Below, one piece after another: positions 22,848 to 31,500 of a DNA stretch of 64,000 nucleotides. Within the stretch, counting starts at the first letter, position 1. Each line of letters opens with the position of its first letter. Source of the DNA: Cherax quadricarinatus (taxonomy: Eukaryota; Arthropoda; Malacostraca; Decapoda; Parastacidae); contig NW_027195391.1 of assembly GCF_038502225.1 (NCBI RefSeq), positions 1 through 64,000 of the forward strand, read 5' to 3'. Below the pieces are notes generated by a model, which was not told the DNA's origin, made no database searches, and saw only the letters and a list, made by a program, of their open reading frames with translations. A program made the position numbers and the translations under genes.

Positions 22848-22851
<4 letters not shown>
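20297..22851 (-). mobile_element. LINE family A, long 5'-truncated copy
   Basis: This non-LTR element on the minus strand is cut within the endonuclease domain at 22851, next to (GT)n. It has an intact reading frame to 20396, a short 3' untranslated region (GGGGCCAGGAGCTAAGACTC in this orientation) and a tail of two 14-bp repeats AAATAGGTGAGTAC running into (AC)n. Such microsatellite tails instead of poly(A) are typical of CR1/L2-like groups. No target duplication is visible. Confidence 0.9.
20396..22825 (-). CDS. LINE family A endonuclease (partial) and reverse transcriptase
   Basis: An uninterrupted 809-codon frame. Residues 1-90 are the C-terminal part of an APE-type endonuclease: GDFN at 2-5 and the catalytic-site SDH at 78-80. 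The N-terminal half of the endonuclease is missing, and the apparent Met start is internal: the frame stays open upstream to the truncation point (reading SRAKLLV). The RT occupies about 340-640 with FLDCKKAFDTVPH (Asp451), SGVPQGS (507-513) and FADD (538-541), all intact. A C-terminal region has ILEYAAPVWNPH (663-674) and KVQRFATRLV. In the full element this protein nicks the target DNA and copies its own RNA there. Family resemblance is to Jockey/CR1-type LINEs. Lack of stops suggests a fairly young insertion; lack of a 5' end means it is dead. Confidence 0.9.
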   Translation of the reverse strand: MGDFNHREIDWENLEPHGGPETWRAKMMDVVLENLMHQHVKDTTRERGEDEPARLDLVFTLSSSDIEDITYERPLGASDHVVLSFDYIVELQVEKVTGTEGDRPNYKRGDYTGMRNFLQEVQWDREMVGKSVNEMMEYVATKGKEAEESFVPKGNRNNRKTKTSPWFTRRCREAKTKCNREWKRYRRHRTQENKEISRRARNEYAQIRREAQRQYENDIASKVKSDPKLLYSHIRRKTTVKDQVIRLRKEGGELTRNDQEVCEELNTRFKEVFTVETGRTLGGQTRWGHQQGIHQQVLDDIHTDEEEVKKLLRDIDTSKAMGPDNISPWVLREGADMLCVPLTTIFNTSLETGQLPEVWKTANVVPIFKKGDRKEALNYRPVSLTCIVCKIMEKIIRRRVVEHLERNKSINANQHGFTEGKSCVTNLLEFYDKITEVRQEREGWVDCIFLDCKKAFDTVPHKRLVQKLEHQAHITGRALQWIREYLTGRQQRVMVRNDVSQWAPVTSGVPQGSVLGPVLFLVYVNDMMEGLDSEVSLFADDVKLMRRIKSDEDQAGLQRDLDRLDTWSSKWLLEFNPAKCKVMKIGEGHRRPQTEYRLGGQRLQTSLKEKDLGVSITPSMSPEAHINQITAAAYGRLANLRTAFRYLSKESFKTLYTVYVRPILEYAAPVWNPHLIKHVKKLEKVQRFATRLVPELRGMSYEERLREIGLTTLEDRRVRGDMITTYKILRGIDKVDKDRMFQGGDTETRGHNWKLKTQMSQRDSRKYFFSHRVVRQWNSLENDVVEAGTIHSFKTRFDKAHGAGRERAQ

Positions 22852-22918
<67 letters not shown>
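22852..22918. repeat. (GT)n microsatellite
   Basis: About 67 bp of GT, exactly at the 5' truncation point of the long LINE A copy. Confidence 0.97.
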
Positions 22919-22920
<2 letters not shown>

Positions 22921-23440
22921 ACAGTGGTACCCTGAGGTGACAGTGATACTGTGTTGATGACAGTGATACTGTGTTGATGACAGTGATACTGTGTTGATGA
23001 CAGTGATGCTGTGCTAATGACAGTGATACTGTGTTGATGACAGTGATACTGTGTTGATGACAGTGTTACTGTGTTGATGACAGTGATACTGTGTTGATGA
23101 CAGTGATACTGTGTTGATGACAGTGATACTGTGTTGATGACAGTGATACTGTGTTGATGACAGTGATACTGTGTTGATGACAGTGATACTGTGTTGATGA
23201 CAGTGATACTGTGTTGATGACAGTGTTACTGTGTTGATGACAGTAATACTGTGTTGATGACAGTGATACTGTGTTGATGACAGTGATACTGTGTTGATGA
23301 CAGTGATACTGTGTTGATGACAGTGATACTGTGTTGATGACAGTGATACTGTGTTGATGACAGTGATACTGTGTTGATGACAGTGATACTGTGTTAATGA
23401 CTGTGATACCATGCGGACGAAAGTGATAGCGTGAACGTTG
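22919..23440. repeat. 20-bp satellite, about 23 copies
   Basis: The unit GACAGTGATACTGTGTTGAT is repeated almost without change; variants include GTTACT, GATGCT and GTAATA. The last copies (23400-23440) decay. Its unit carries the near-palindrome ACAGTGATACTGT. Confidence 0.96.
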
Positions 23441-23659
23441 ATAGTGTGCGAGAGTGATGTGCTCGGGTAGATGGGAGACTCAGTCACATGGCAACAAGTT
23501 GCATGAACTCCGCTAATATATTATTCTTTAGCTCAGATAAAACACGTAACTTCACACATCAGCAGCCGAGGGAAACATTCCGATGAAATGCGTAGACACT
23601 TGGTAGTTCCAAGAAATCTCACACACGCACATTCACACGCATACATACACGCACGCACA

Positions 23660-23694
<35 letters not shown>

Positions 23695-23744
23695 CCTGTC
23701 ACTCTGTCACTTGGCTGTGTCCTTCTATGAGGATACATAAATGG
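23441..23744. other. Unique sequence with a (CT)n run
   Basis: Contains CA-rich sequence and (CT)n at 23661-23692. No gene recognised. Confidence 0.6.
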
Positions 23745-24060
23745 TACCTACCTGGAGTACACCTGGAGTACACCTGGAGTACACCTGGAGTACACCTGGA
23801 GTACACCTGGAGTACACCTGGAGTACACCTGGAGTACACCTGGAGAGTGTGCCGGCGGTCAGACTCCCGCGGCCTCGGCCCATGACCAGGCCTTGTGGTG
23901 GATCAGGTCCTGATCAACCAGGTAGTTACTATCGGCCATACGTAATCCAGTGTATGAACCACAGCCTGGTTGGTCAGGTGCTGACTTTAATTATCTGTCC
24001 AGTTCCTTCTTGAAGACAGCTAGGAATCTATTCTTAATTCCCCTTAATTCTGACACTTAA
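23745..24060 (-). mobile_element. Diverged LINE family B 3' end with expanded 11-bp tail
   Basis: CGCGGCCTCGGCCCATGACC, GGTGGATCAGGTCCTGATCA and CCACAGCCTGGTTGGTCAGG match the 3' end of the LINE B at 59665-61087 with many substitutions. The family tail, two copies of an 11-bp repeat there, is here expanded to about nine copies of ACCTGGAGTAC (23753-23850). Only the 3' untranslated region and the last few codons remain. Confidence 0.85.
23894..23922 (-). other. 3'-terminal stem-loop of LINE B (diverged copy)
   Basis: Left arm TGTGGTGGATCAG, loop GTC, right arm CTGATCAACCAGG: 10 of 13 positions pair. The position and size equal the hairpin at 59735-59763. Confidence 0.65.
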
Positions 24061-24253
24061 ATTCTTTGTGTTTCCTGAGTCCTGTATCATTCATTTAAGT
24101 TACGTTCAATATTTAGTACAGCTTTAGCCAGTGCTGCTTCCTGTGTGCCAGGAAGACCTGTCACTTTGAGAAGCTCTGTGATTCTTTGCCATCACCTATA
24201 AATGGAGCGTCTCTTTCTAGTTTACTTCCGTTATCTTTCCTTAATCATACCTC

Positions 24254-24415
24254 AGTGCCACACACATCCTTTGTAAACAGTTTGAAGAGTTATTGCAGAC
24301 GCTAATGTAGCTGAAAATCTCATTTGATTCCTGGCAGTTCGCATGAAATATCGGTATTGTGATGTCCTAACATCTAGAGGTTTGCCGGTCTGTCCTACTT
24401 GCTCGAACCCATGTT

Positions 24416-24418
<3 letters not shown>
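24254..24418 (-). pseudogene. Penelope-like GIY-YIG endonuclease scrap
   Basis: The minus strand reads GFEQVGQTGKPLDVRTSQYR then YFMRTARNQM and ends at a stop. The string VGQTGK-LDVR-SQ-R resembles the GIY-YIG endonuclease of Penelope-like elements (typically Y-x-GQTGK/R..L..R...H). The first catalytic motif and the upstream RT are absent. It begins at an (AT)n run. Assigned from motif memory only. Confidence 0.55.

Positions 24419-24491
<73 letters not shown>
24419..24491. repeat. (AT)n microsatellite
   Basis: Pure AT run on the left of a MITE-like element. Confidence 0.97.
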
Positions 24492-24493
<2 letters not shown>

Positions 24494-24883
24494 ACGAATA
24501 GGTAAAATTGGTCAAATAGCAAGAACTCATTTAAAATTAAGCCCTTTCTAAAAAAAATTCTTATACATTTAAAGATACATTTTATCATTTATGTTAGAGT
24601 AATAATTAATAATTTTGTACCAAAAGAACCGTAGAAAACTTACCTAATCTTATTACAACAAGCGCAATTAATTTTAGCCTAATCCAACTAAATATATTTG
24701 AGATAAGTTTATATTAATTTAATAATAAACAAACATAATGAAATATATCTTTTTCGTTAGGTTCAGAATGATTTTTTCGAGAAATTATTGCAAACACAAA
24801 TTTTCGCTTCCCTTATTCGGCAAGAGGAGTGTTGCTATTTAACCCGAAATCGTAAGTATTACCTATTCGGCGTGACACACATA

Positions 24884-24886
<3 letters not shown>
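24492..24886. mobile_element. MITE-like element between two (AT)n runs
   Basis: A ~390-bp AT-rich non-coding unit. Its ends carry an 11-bp perfect inverted repeat (CGAATAGGTAA at 24495-24505, TTACCTATTCG at 24859-24869), with weaker pairing inward (CAAATAGCAA against TTGCTATTTAA). It lies between (AT)n on both sides, which fits insertion at TA. I recall sequences like this as frequent in decapod genomes, but no family name is certain. Confidence 0.6.

Positions 24887-24977
<91 letters not shown>
24887..24977. repeat. (AT)n microsatellite
   Basis: Pure AT run on the right of the MITE-like element. Confidence 0.97.
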
Positions 24978-24978
<1 letters not shown>

Positions 24979-24993
24979 CATATACTATATGTA

Positions 24994-25301
24994 CAGCCTC
25001 TCCTCACTTAGTGACATATTCGCTTACCGACGCCTCGGACTTACGACTGCCTCTCTGACCAGTATTCATACCTAAATATATATTAGAGCTGATTTATTCT
25101 ACTGTTTCTTTCAATATACATAACACTATTTGTACAAACATTTCAAAATATACCATAAACGTTATAAATGGTACAAAGTGACATTAAAACATCAAAGATG
25201 GTTGACACACTACCATTATAGTATACTCCTCACTTAGTGACGAATTCGTTTAATCACGTAGTCTTAGAAATGGAACTCCGTCGTTCAGTGAGGAGAGGCT
25301 G
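24994..25301. mobile_element. Pogo/Tigger-like MITE
   Basis: TGTACAGCCTCTCCTCACT (24990-25008) is perfectly inverted at 25287-25305, a 19-bp match. Taking TA as the target duplication, the element is 308 bp from CAG to CTG. CAG ends with a CCTCACTTA-type terminal sequence and a TA target are typical of pogo/Tigger transposons. It has no coding capacity. A second CCTCACTTAGTGACGAATTCG occurs inside the right end at about 25228, so the right terminus is a partial duplication. Confidence 0.8.
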
Positions 25302-25310
25302 TACATGTGC

Positions 25311-25395
25311 GTGTGTGTACTCACCAATTTATGGTTGCAGAGGTCGAGACTTAGCTCCTGGCCCCGCCTCTTCACTGGCCGTTACTACTGTGTAT
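25311..25395 (-). mobile_element. LINE family A 3'-end scrap
   Basis: GTGTACTCACCAATTTATGG, then GAGACTTAGCTCCTGGCCCC, match the tail and 3' untranslated region of family A. It starts immediately after the pogo-like MITE. Confidence 0.78.
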
Positions 25396-25513
25396 GTGTG
25401 GGTGTGTACAGAGAGAAGTAATAATCGCGAACAGGTAATATAAAAAGTAGAAACAAGCAAAAGTATATACACAGAAAGATGAAGACCAACACCATTAGAA
25501 CCCAGGTTAGTCG

Positions 25514-28500
25514 CTCTCCATGAGTGTGGCTCAGCTTCCTGGGTGGGAGGTCACTGTGTGGCTCAGCTTCCTGGGTGGGAGGTCACTGTGTGGCTCAGCT
25601 TCCTGGGTGGGAGGTCACTGTGTGGCTCAGCTTCCTGGGTGGGAGGTCACTGTGTGGCTCAGCTTCCTGGGTGGGAGGTCACTGTGTGTGGCTCAGCTTC
25701 CTGGGTGGGAGGTCACTGTGTGGCTCAGCTTCCTGGGTGGGAGGTCACTGTGTGGCTCAGCTTCCTGGGTGGGAGGTCACTGTGTGGCTCAGCTTCCTGG
25801 GTGGGAGGTCACTGTGTGGCTCAGCTTCCTGGGTGGGAGGTCACTGTGTGGCTCAGCTTCCTGGGTGGGAGGTCACTGTGTGGCTCAGCTTCCTGGGTGG
25901 GAGGTCACTGTGTGGCTCAGCTTCCTGGGTGGGAGGTCACTGTCACTGTGTGGCTCAGCTTCCTGGGTGGGAGGTCACTGTGAGTGTGGCTCAGCTTCCT
26001 GGGTGGTGAGGCTTCCTGGGTTACTGAGAGTGTGGCTCAGCTTCCTGGGTGGGAGGTCACTGTGTGGCTCAGCTTCCTGGGTGGGAGGTCACTGTGTGGC
26101 TCAGCTTCCTGGGTGGGAGGTCACTGTGTGGCTCAGCTTCCTGGGTGGGAGGTCACTGTGTGGCTCAGCTTCCTGGGTGGGAGGTCACTGTGTGGCTCAG
26201 CTTCCTGGGTGGGAGGTCACTGTGTGGCTCAGCTTCCTGGGTGGGAGGTCACTGTGGGCTCAGCTTCCTGGGTGGGACTGTGTGGCTCAGCTTCCTGGGT
26301 GGGAGGTCACTGTGTGGCTCAGCTTCCTGGGTGGGAGGTCACTGTGTGGCTCAGCTTCCTGGGTGGGAGGTCACTGTGTGGCTCAGCTTCCTGGGTGGGA
26401 GGTCACTGGGTGTGTGGCTCAGCTTCCTGGGTGGGAGGTCACTGTGTGGCTCAGCTTCCTGGGTGGGAGGTCACTGTGTGGCTCAGCTTCCTGGGTGGGA
26501 GGTCACTGTGTGGCTCAGCTTCCTGGGTGGGAGGTCACTGTGTGGCTCAGCTTCCTGGGTGGGAGGTCACTGTGTGGCTCAGCTTCCTGGGTGGGAGGTC
26601 ACTGTGTGGCTCAGCTTCCTGGGTGGGAGGTCACTGTGTGGCTCAGCTTCCTGGGTTCACTGTGTGGCTCAGCTTCCTGGGTGGGAGGTCACTGTGTGGC
26701 TCAGCTTCCTGGGTGGGAGGTCACTGTGTGGCTCAGCTTCCTGGGTGGGAGGTCACTGTGTGGCTCAGCTTCCTGGGTGGGAGGTCACTGTGTGGCTCAG
26801 CTTCCTGGGTGGGAGGTCACTGTGTGGCTCAGCTTCCTGGGTGGGAGGTCACTGTGTGGCTCAGCTTCCTGGGTGGGAGGTCACTGTGTGGCTCAGCTTC
26901 CTGGGTGGGAGGTCACTGTGTGGCTCAGCTTCCTTCACTGGCTCAGCTTCCTGGGTGGGAGGTCACTGTGTGGCTCAGCTTCCTGGGTGGGAGGTCACTG
27001 TGTGGCTCAGCTTCCTGGGTGGGAGGTCACTGTGTGGCTCAGCTTCCTGGGTGGGAGGTCACTGTGTGGCTCAGCTTCCTGGGTGGGAGGTCACTGTGTG
27101 GCTCAGCTTCCTGGGTGGGAGGTCACTGTGTGGCTCAGCTTCCTGGGTGGGAGGTCACTGTGTGGCTCAGCTTCCTGGGTGGGAGGTCACTGTGTGGCTC
27201 AGCTTCCTGGGTGGGAGGTCACTGTGTGGCTCAGCTTCCTGGGTGGGAGGTCACTGTGTGGCTCAGCTTCCTGGGTGGGAGGTCACTGTGTGGCTCAGCT
27301 TCCTGGGTGGGAGGTCACTGTGTGGCTCAGCTTCCTGGGTGGGAGGTCACTGTGTGGCTCAGCTTCCTGGGTGGGAGGTCACTGTGTGGCTCAGCTTCCT
27401 GGGTGGGAGGTCACTGTGTGGCTCAGCTTCCTGGGTGGGAGGTCACTGTGTGGCTCAGCTTCCTGGGTGGGAGGTCACTGTGTGGCTCAGCTTCCTGGGT
27501 GGGAGGTCACTGTGTGGCTCAGCTTCCTGGGTGGGAGGTCACTGTGTGGCTCAGCTTCCTGGGTGGGAGGTCACTGTGTGGCTCAGCTTCCTGGGTGGGA
27601 GGTCACTGTGTGGCTCAGCTTCCTGGGTGGGAGGTCACTGTGTGGCTCAGCTTCCTGGGTGGGAGGTCACTGTGTGGCTCAGCTTCCTGGGTGGGAGGTC
27701 AGCTTCCTGGGTGGGAGGTCACTGTGTGGCTCAGCTTCCTGGGTGGGAGGTCACTGTGTGTGGCTCAGCTTCCTGGGTGGGAGGTCACTGTGTGGCTCAG
27801 CTTCCTGGGTGGGAGGTCACTGTGTGGCTCAGCTTCCTGGGTGGGAGGTCACTGTGTGGCTCAGCTTCCTGGGTGGGAGGTCACTGTGTGGCTCAGCTTC
27901 CTGGGTGGGAGGTTACTGTGAGTGTGGCTCAGCTTCCTGGGTGGGAGGTCACTGTGTGGCTCAGCTTCCTGGGTGGGAGGTCACTGTGTGGCTCAGCTTC
28001 CTGGGTGGGAGGTCACTGTGTGGCTCAGCTTCCTGGGTGGGAGGTCACTGTGTGGCTCAGCTTCCTGGGTGGGAGGTCACTGTGTGGCTCAGCTTCCTGG
28101 GTGGGAGGTCACTGTGAGTGTGGCTCAGCTTCCTGGGTGGGAGGTCACTGTGTGGCTCAGCTTCCTGGGTGGGAGGTCACTGTGTGGCTCAGCTTCCTGG
28201 GTGGGAGGTCACTGTGTGGCTCAGCTTCCTGGGTGGGAGGTTACTGTGTGGCTCAGCTTCCTGGGTGGGAGGTCACTGTGAGTGTGGCTCAGCTTCCTGG
28301 GTGGGAGGTCACTGTGAGTGTGGCTCAGCTTCCTGGGTCGGAGGTTACTGTGTGGCTCAGCTTCCTGGGTGGGCGGTTACTGTGTGGCTCAGCTTCCTGG
28401 GTGGGAGGTCACTGTGAGTGTGGCTCAGCTTCCTGGGTGGGAGGTCACTGTGAGTGTGGCTCAGCTTCCTGGGTGGGAGGTCACTGTGAGCGTGGCTCAG

Positions 28501-31500
28501 CTTCCTGGGTGGGAGGTCACTGTGAGTGTGGCTCAGCTTCCTGGGTGGGAGGTCACTGTGAGTGTGGCTCAGCTTCCTGGGTGGGAGGTCACTGTGAGTG
28601 TGGCTCAGCTTCCTGGGTGGGAGGTCACTGTGAGTGTGGCTCAGCTTCCTGGGTGGGAGGTCACTGTGAGTGTGGCTCAGCTTCCTGGGTGGGAGGTCAC
28701 TGTGAGTGTGGCTCAGCTTCCTGGGTGGGAGGTCACTGTGAGTGTGGCTCAGCTTCCTGGGTGGGAGGTCACTGTGAGTGTGGCTCAGCTTCCTGGGTGG
28801 GAGGTCACTGTGAGTGTGGCTCAGCTTCCTGGGTGGGAGGTCACTGTGAGTGTGGCTCAGCTTCCTGGGTCGGAGGTTACTGTGTGGCTCAGCTTCCTGG
28901 GTGGGAGGTTACTGTGTGGCTCAGCTTCCTGGGTGGGAGGTCACTGTGAGTGTGGCTCAGCTTCCTGGGTGGGAGGTCACTGTGAGTGTGGCTCAGCTTC
29001 CTGGGTGGGAGGTCACTGTGAGTGTGGCTCAGCTTCCTGGGTGGGAGGTGTGAGTGTGGCTCAGCTTCCTGGGTGGGAGGTCACTGTGAGTGTGGCTCAG
29101 CTTCCTGGGTGGGAGGTCCCTGTGAGTGTGGCTCAGCTTCCTGGGTGGGAGGTCCCTGTGAGTGTGGCTCAGCTTCCTGGGTGGGAGGTCCCTGTGAGTG
29201 TGGCTCAGCTTCCTGGGTGGGAGGTCACTGTGAGTGTGGCTCAGCTTCCTGGGTGGGAGGTCACTGTGAGTGTGGCTCAGCTTCCTGGGTGGGAGGTCAC
29301 TGTGAGTGTGGCTCAGCTTCCTGGGAGGGAGGTCACTGTGAGCGTGGCTCAGCTTCCTCGGCGGGAGGTCACTGTGAGTGTGGCTCAGCTTCCTGGGTGG
29401 GAGGTTACTGTGTGGCTCAGCTTCCTGGGTGGGAGGTCACTGTGAGTGTGGCTCAGCTTCCTGGGTGGGAGGTCACTGTGAGTGTGGCTCAGCTTCCTGG
29501 GTCGGAGGTTACTGTGTGGCTCAGCTTCCTGGGTGGGAGGTCACTGTGTGGCTCAGCTTCCTGGGTGGGAGGTCACTGTGTGGCTCAGCTTCCTGGGTGG
29601 GAGGTCACTGTGTGGCTCAGCTTCCTGGGTGGGAGGTCACTGTGTGGCTCAGCTTCCTGGGTGGGAGGTCACTGTGAGTGTGGCTCAGCTTCCTGGGTGG
29701 GAGGTTACTGTGTGGCTCAGCTTCCTGGGTGGGAGGTCACTGTGTGGCTCAGCTTCCTGGGTGGGAGGTCACTGTGTGGCTCAGCTTCCTGGGTGGGAGG
29801 TCACTGTGTGGCTCAGCTTCCTGGGTGGGAGGTCACTGTGTGGCTCAGCGTCCTGGGTGGGAGGTCACTGTGTGGCTCAGCTTCCTGGGTGGGAGGTCAC
29901 TGTGTGGCTCAGCTTCCTGGGTGGGAGGTCACTGTGTGGCTCAGCTTCCTGGGTGGGAGGTCACTGTGTGGCTCAGCTTCCTGGGTGGGAGGTCACTGTG
30001 TGGCTCAGCTTCCTGGGTGGGAGGTCACTGTGAGTGTGGCTCAGCTTCCTGGGTGGGAGGTCACTGTGAGTGTGGCTCAGCTTCCTGGGTGGGAGGTCAC
30101 TGTGAGTGTGGCTCAGCTTCCTGGGTGGGAGGTCACTGTGAGTGTGGCTCAGCTTCCTGGGTGGGAGGTTACTGTGAGTGTGGCTCAGCTTCCTGGGTGG
30201 GAGGTCACTGTGTGGCTCAGCTTCCTGGGTGGGAGGTCACTGTGTGGCTCGGCTTCCTGGGTGGGAGGTCACTGTGTGGCTCAGCTTCCTTGGTGGGAGG
30301 TCACTGTGTGGCTCAGCTTCCTGGGTGAGGTCACTGTGAGTGTGGCTCAGCTTCCTGGGCGGGAGGTCACTGTGAGTGTGGCTCAGCTTCCTGGGCGGGA
30401 GGTCACTGTGAGTGTGGCTCAGCTTCCTGGGTGGGAGGTCACTGTGTGGCTCAGCTTCCTGGGTGGGAGGTCACTGTGAGTGTGGCTCAGCTTCCTGGGT
30501 GGGAGGTCACTGTGAGTGTGGCTCAGCTTCCTGGGTGGGAGGTTACTGTGTGGCTCAGCTTCCTGGGTGGGAGGTCACTGTGAGTGTGGCTCAGCTTCCT
30601 GGGTCGGAGGTCACTGTGAGTGTGGCTCAGCTTCCTGGGTGGGAGGTCACTGTGAGTGTGGCTCAGCTTCCTGGGTGGGAGGTCACTGTGAGTGTGGCTC
30701 AGCTTCCTGGGTGGGAGGTCACTGTGAGCGTGGCTCAGCTTCCTGGGCGGGAGGTCACTGTGAGTGTGGCTCAGCTTCCTGGGCGGGAGGTCACTGTGAG
30801 TGTGGCTCAGCTTCCTGGGTGGGAGGTCACTGTGTGGCTCAGCTTCCTGGGTGGGAGGTCACTGTGAGTGTGGCTCAGCTTCCTGGGTGGGAGGTCACTG
30901 TGAGTGTGGCTCAGCTTCCTGGGTGGGAGGTCACTGTGAGTGTGGCTCAGCTTCCTGGGTGGGAAGTTACTGTGAGTGTGGCTCAGCTTCCTGGGTGGGA
31001 GGTCACTGTGAGTGTGGCTCAGCTTCCTGGGTGGGAGGTTACTGTGTGGCTCAGCTTCCTGGTGGGAGGTCACTGTGAGTGTGGCTCAGCTTCCTGGGTG
31101 GGAGGTCACTGTGAGTGTGGCTCAGCTTCCTGGGTGAGAGGTCAATGTGAGCGTGGCTCAGCTTCCTGGGTGGGAGGTCACTGTGTGTGGCTCAGCTTCC
31201 TAGGTGGGAGGTCACTGTGAGTGTGGCTCAGCTTCCTGGGTAGGAGGTCAGGTTGTGTGTGGCTCAGCTTCCTGGGTGTGGCTCAGCTTCCTGGGTGGGA
31301 GGTCACTGTGAGTGTGGCTCAGCTTCCTGGGTGGGAGGTCACTGTGAGTGTGGCTCAGCTTCCTGGATGGGAGGTCACTGTGAGTGTGGCTCAGCTTCCT
31401 GGGTGGGAGGTCACTGTGAGTGTGGCTCAGCTTCCTGGGAGGGAGGTCACTGTGTGTGGCTCAGCTTCCTTGGTGGGAGGTCACTGTGAGTGTGGCTCAG

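Noticed and set aside
26049..28949. 966-codon frame with WLSFLGGRSL / GSASWVGGHC / VAQLPGWEVT blocks
   Set aside because: It is the 32-bp satellite read in rotating frames; each block is the same DNA shifted by two bases. There is no start context, domain or codon bias.
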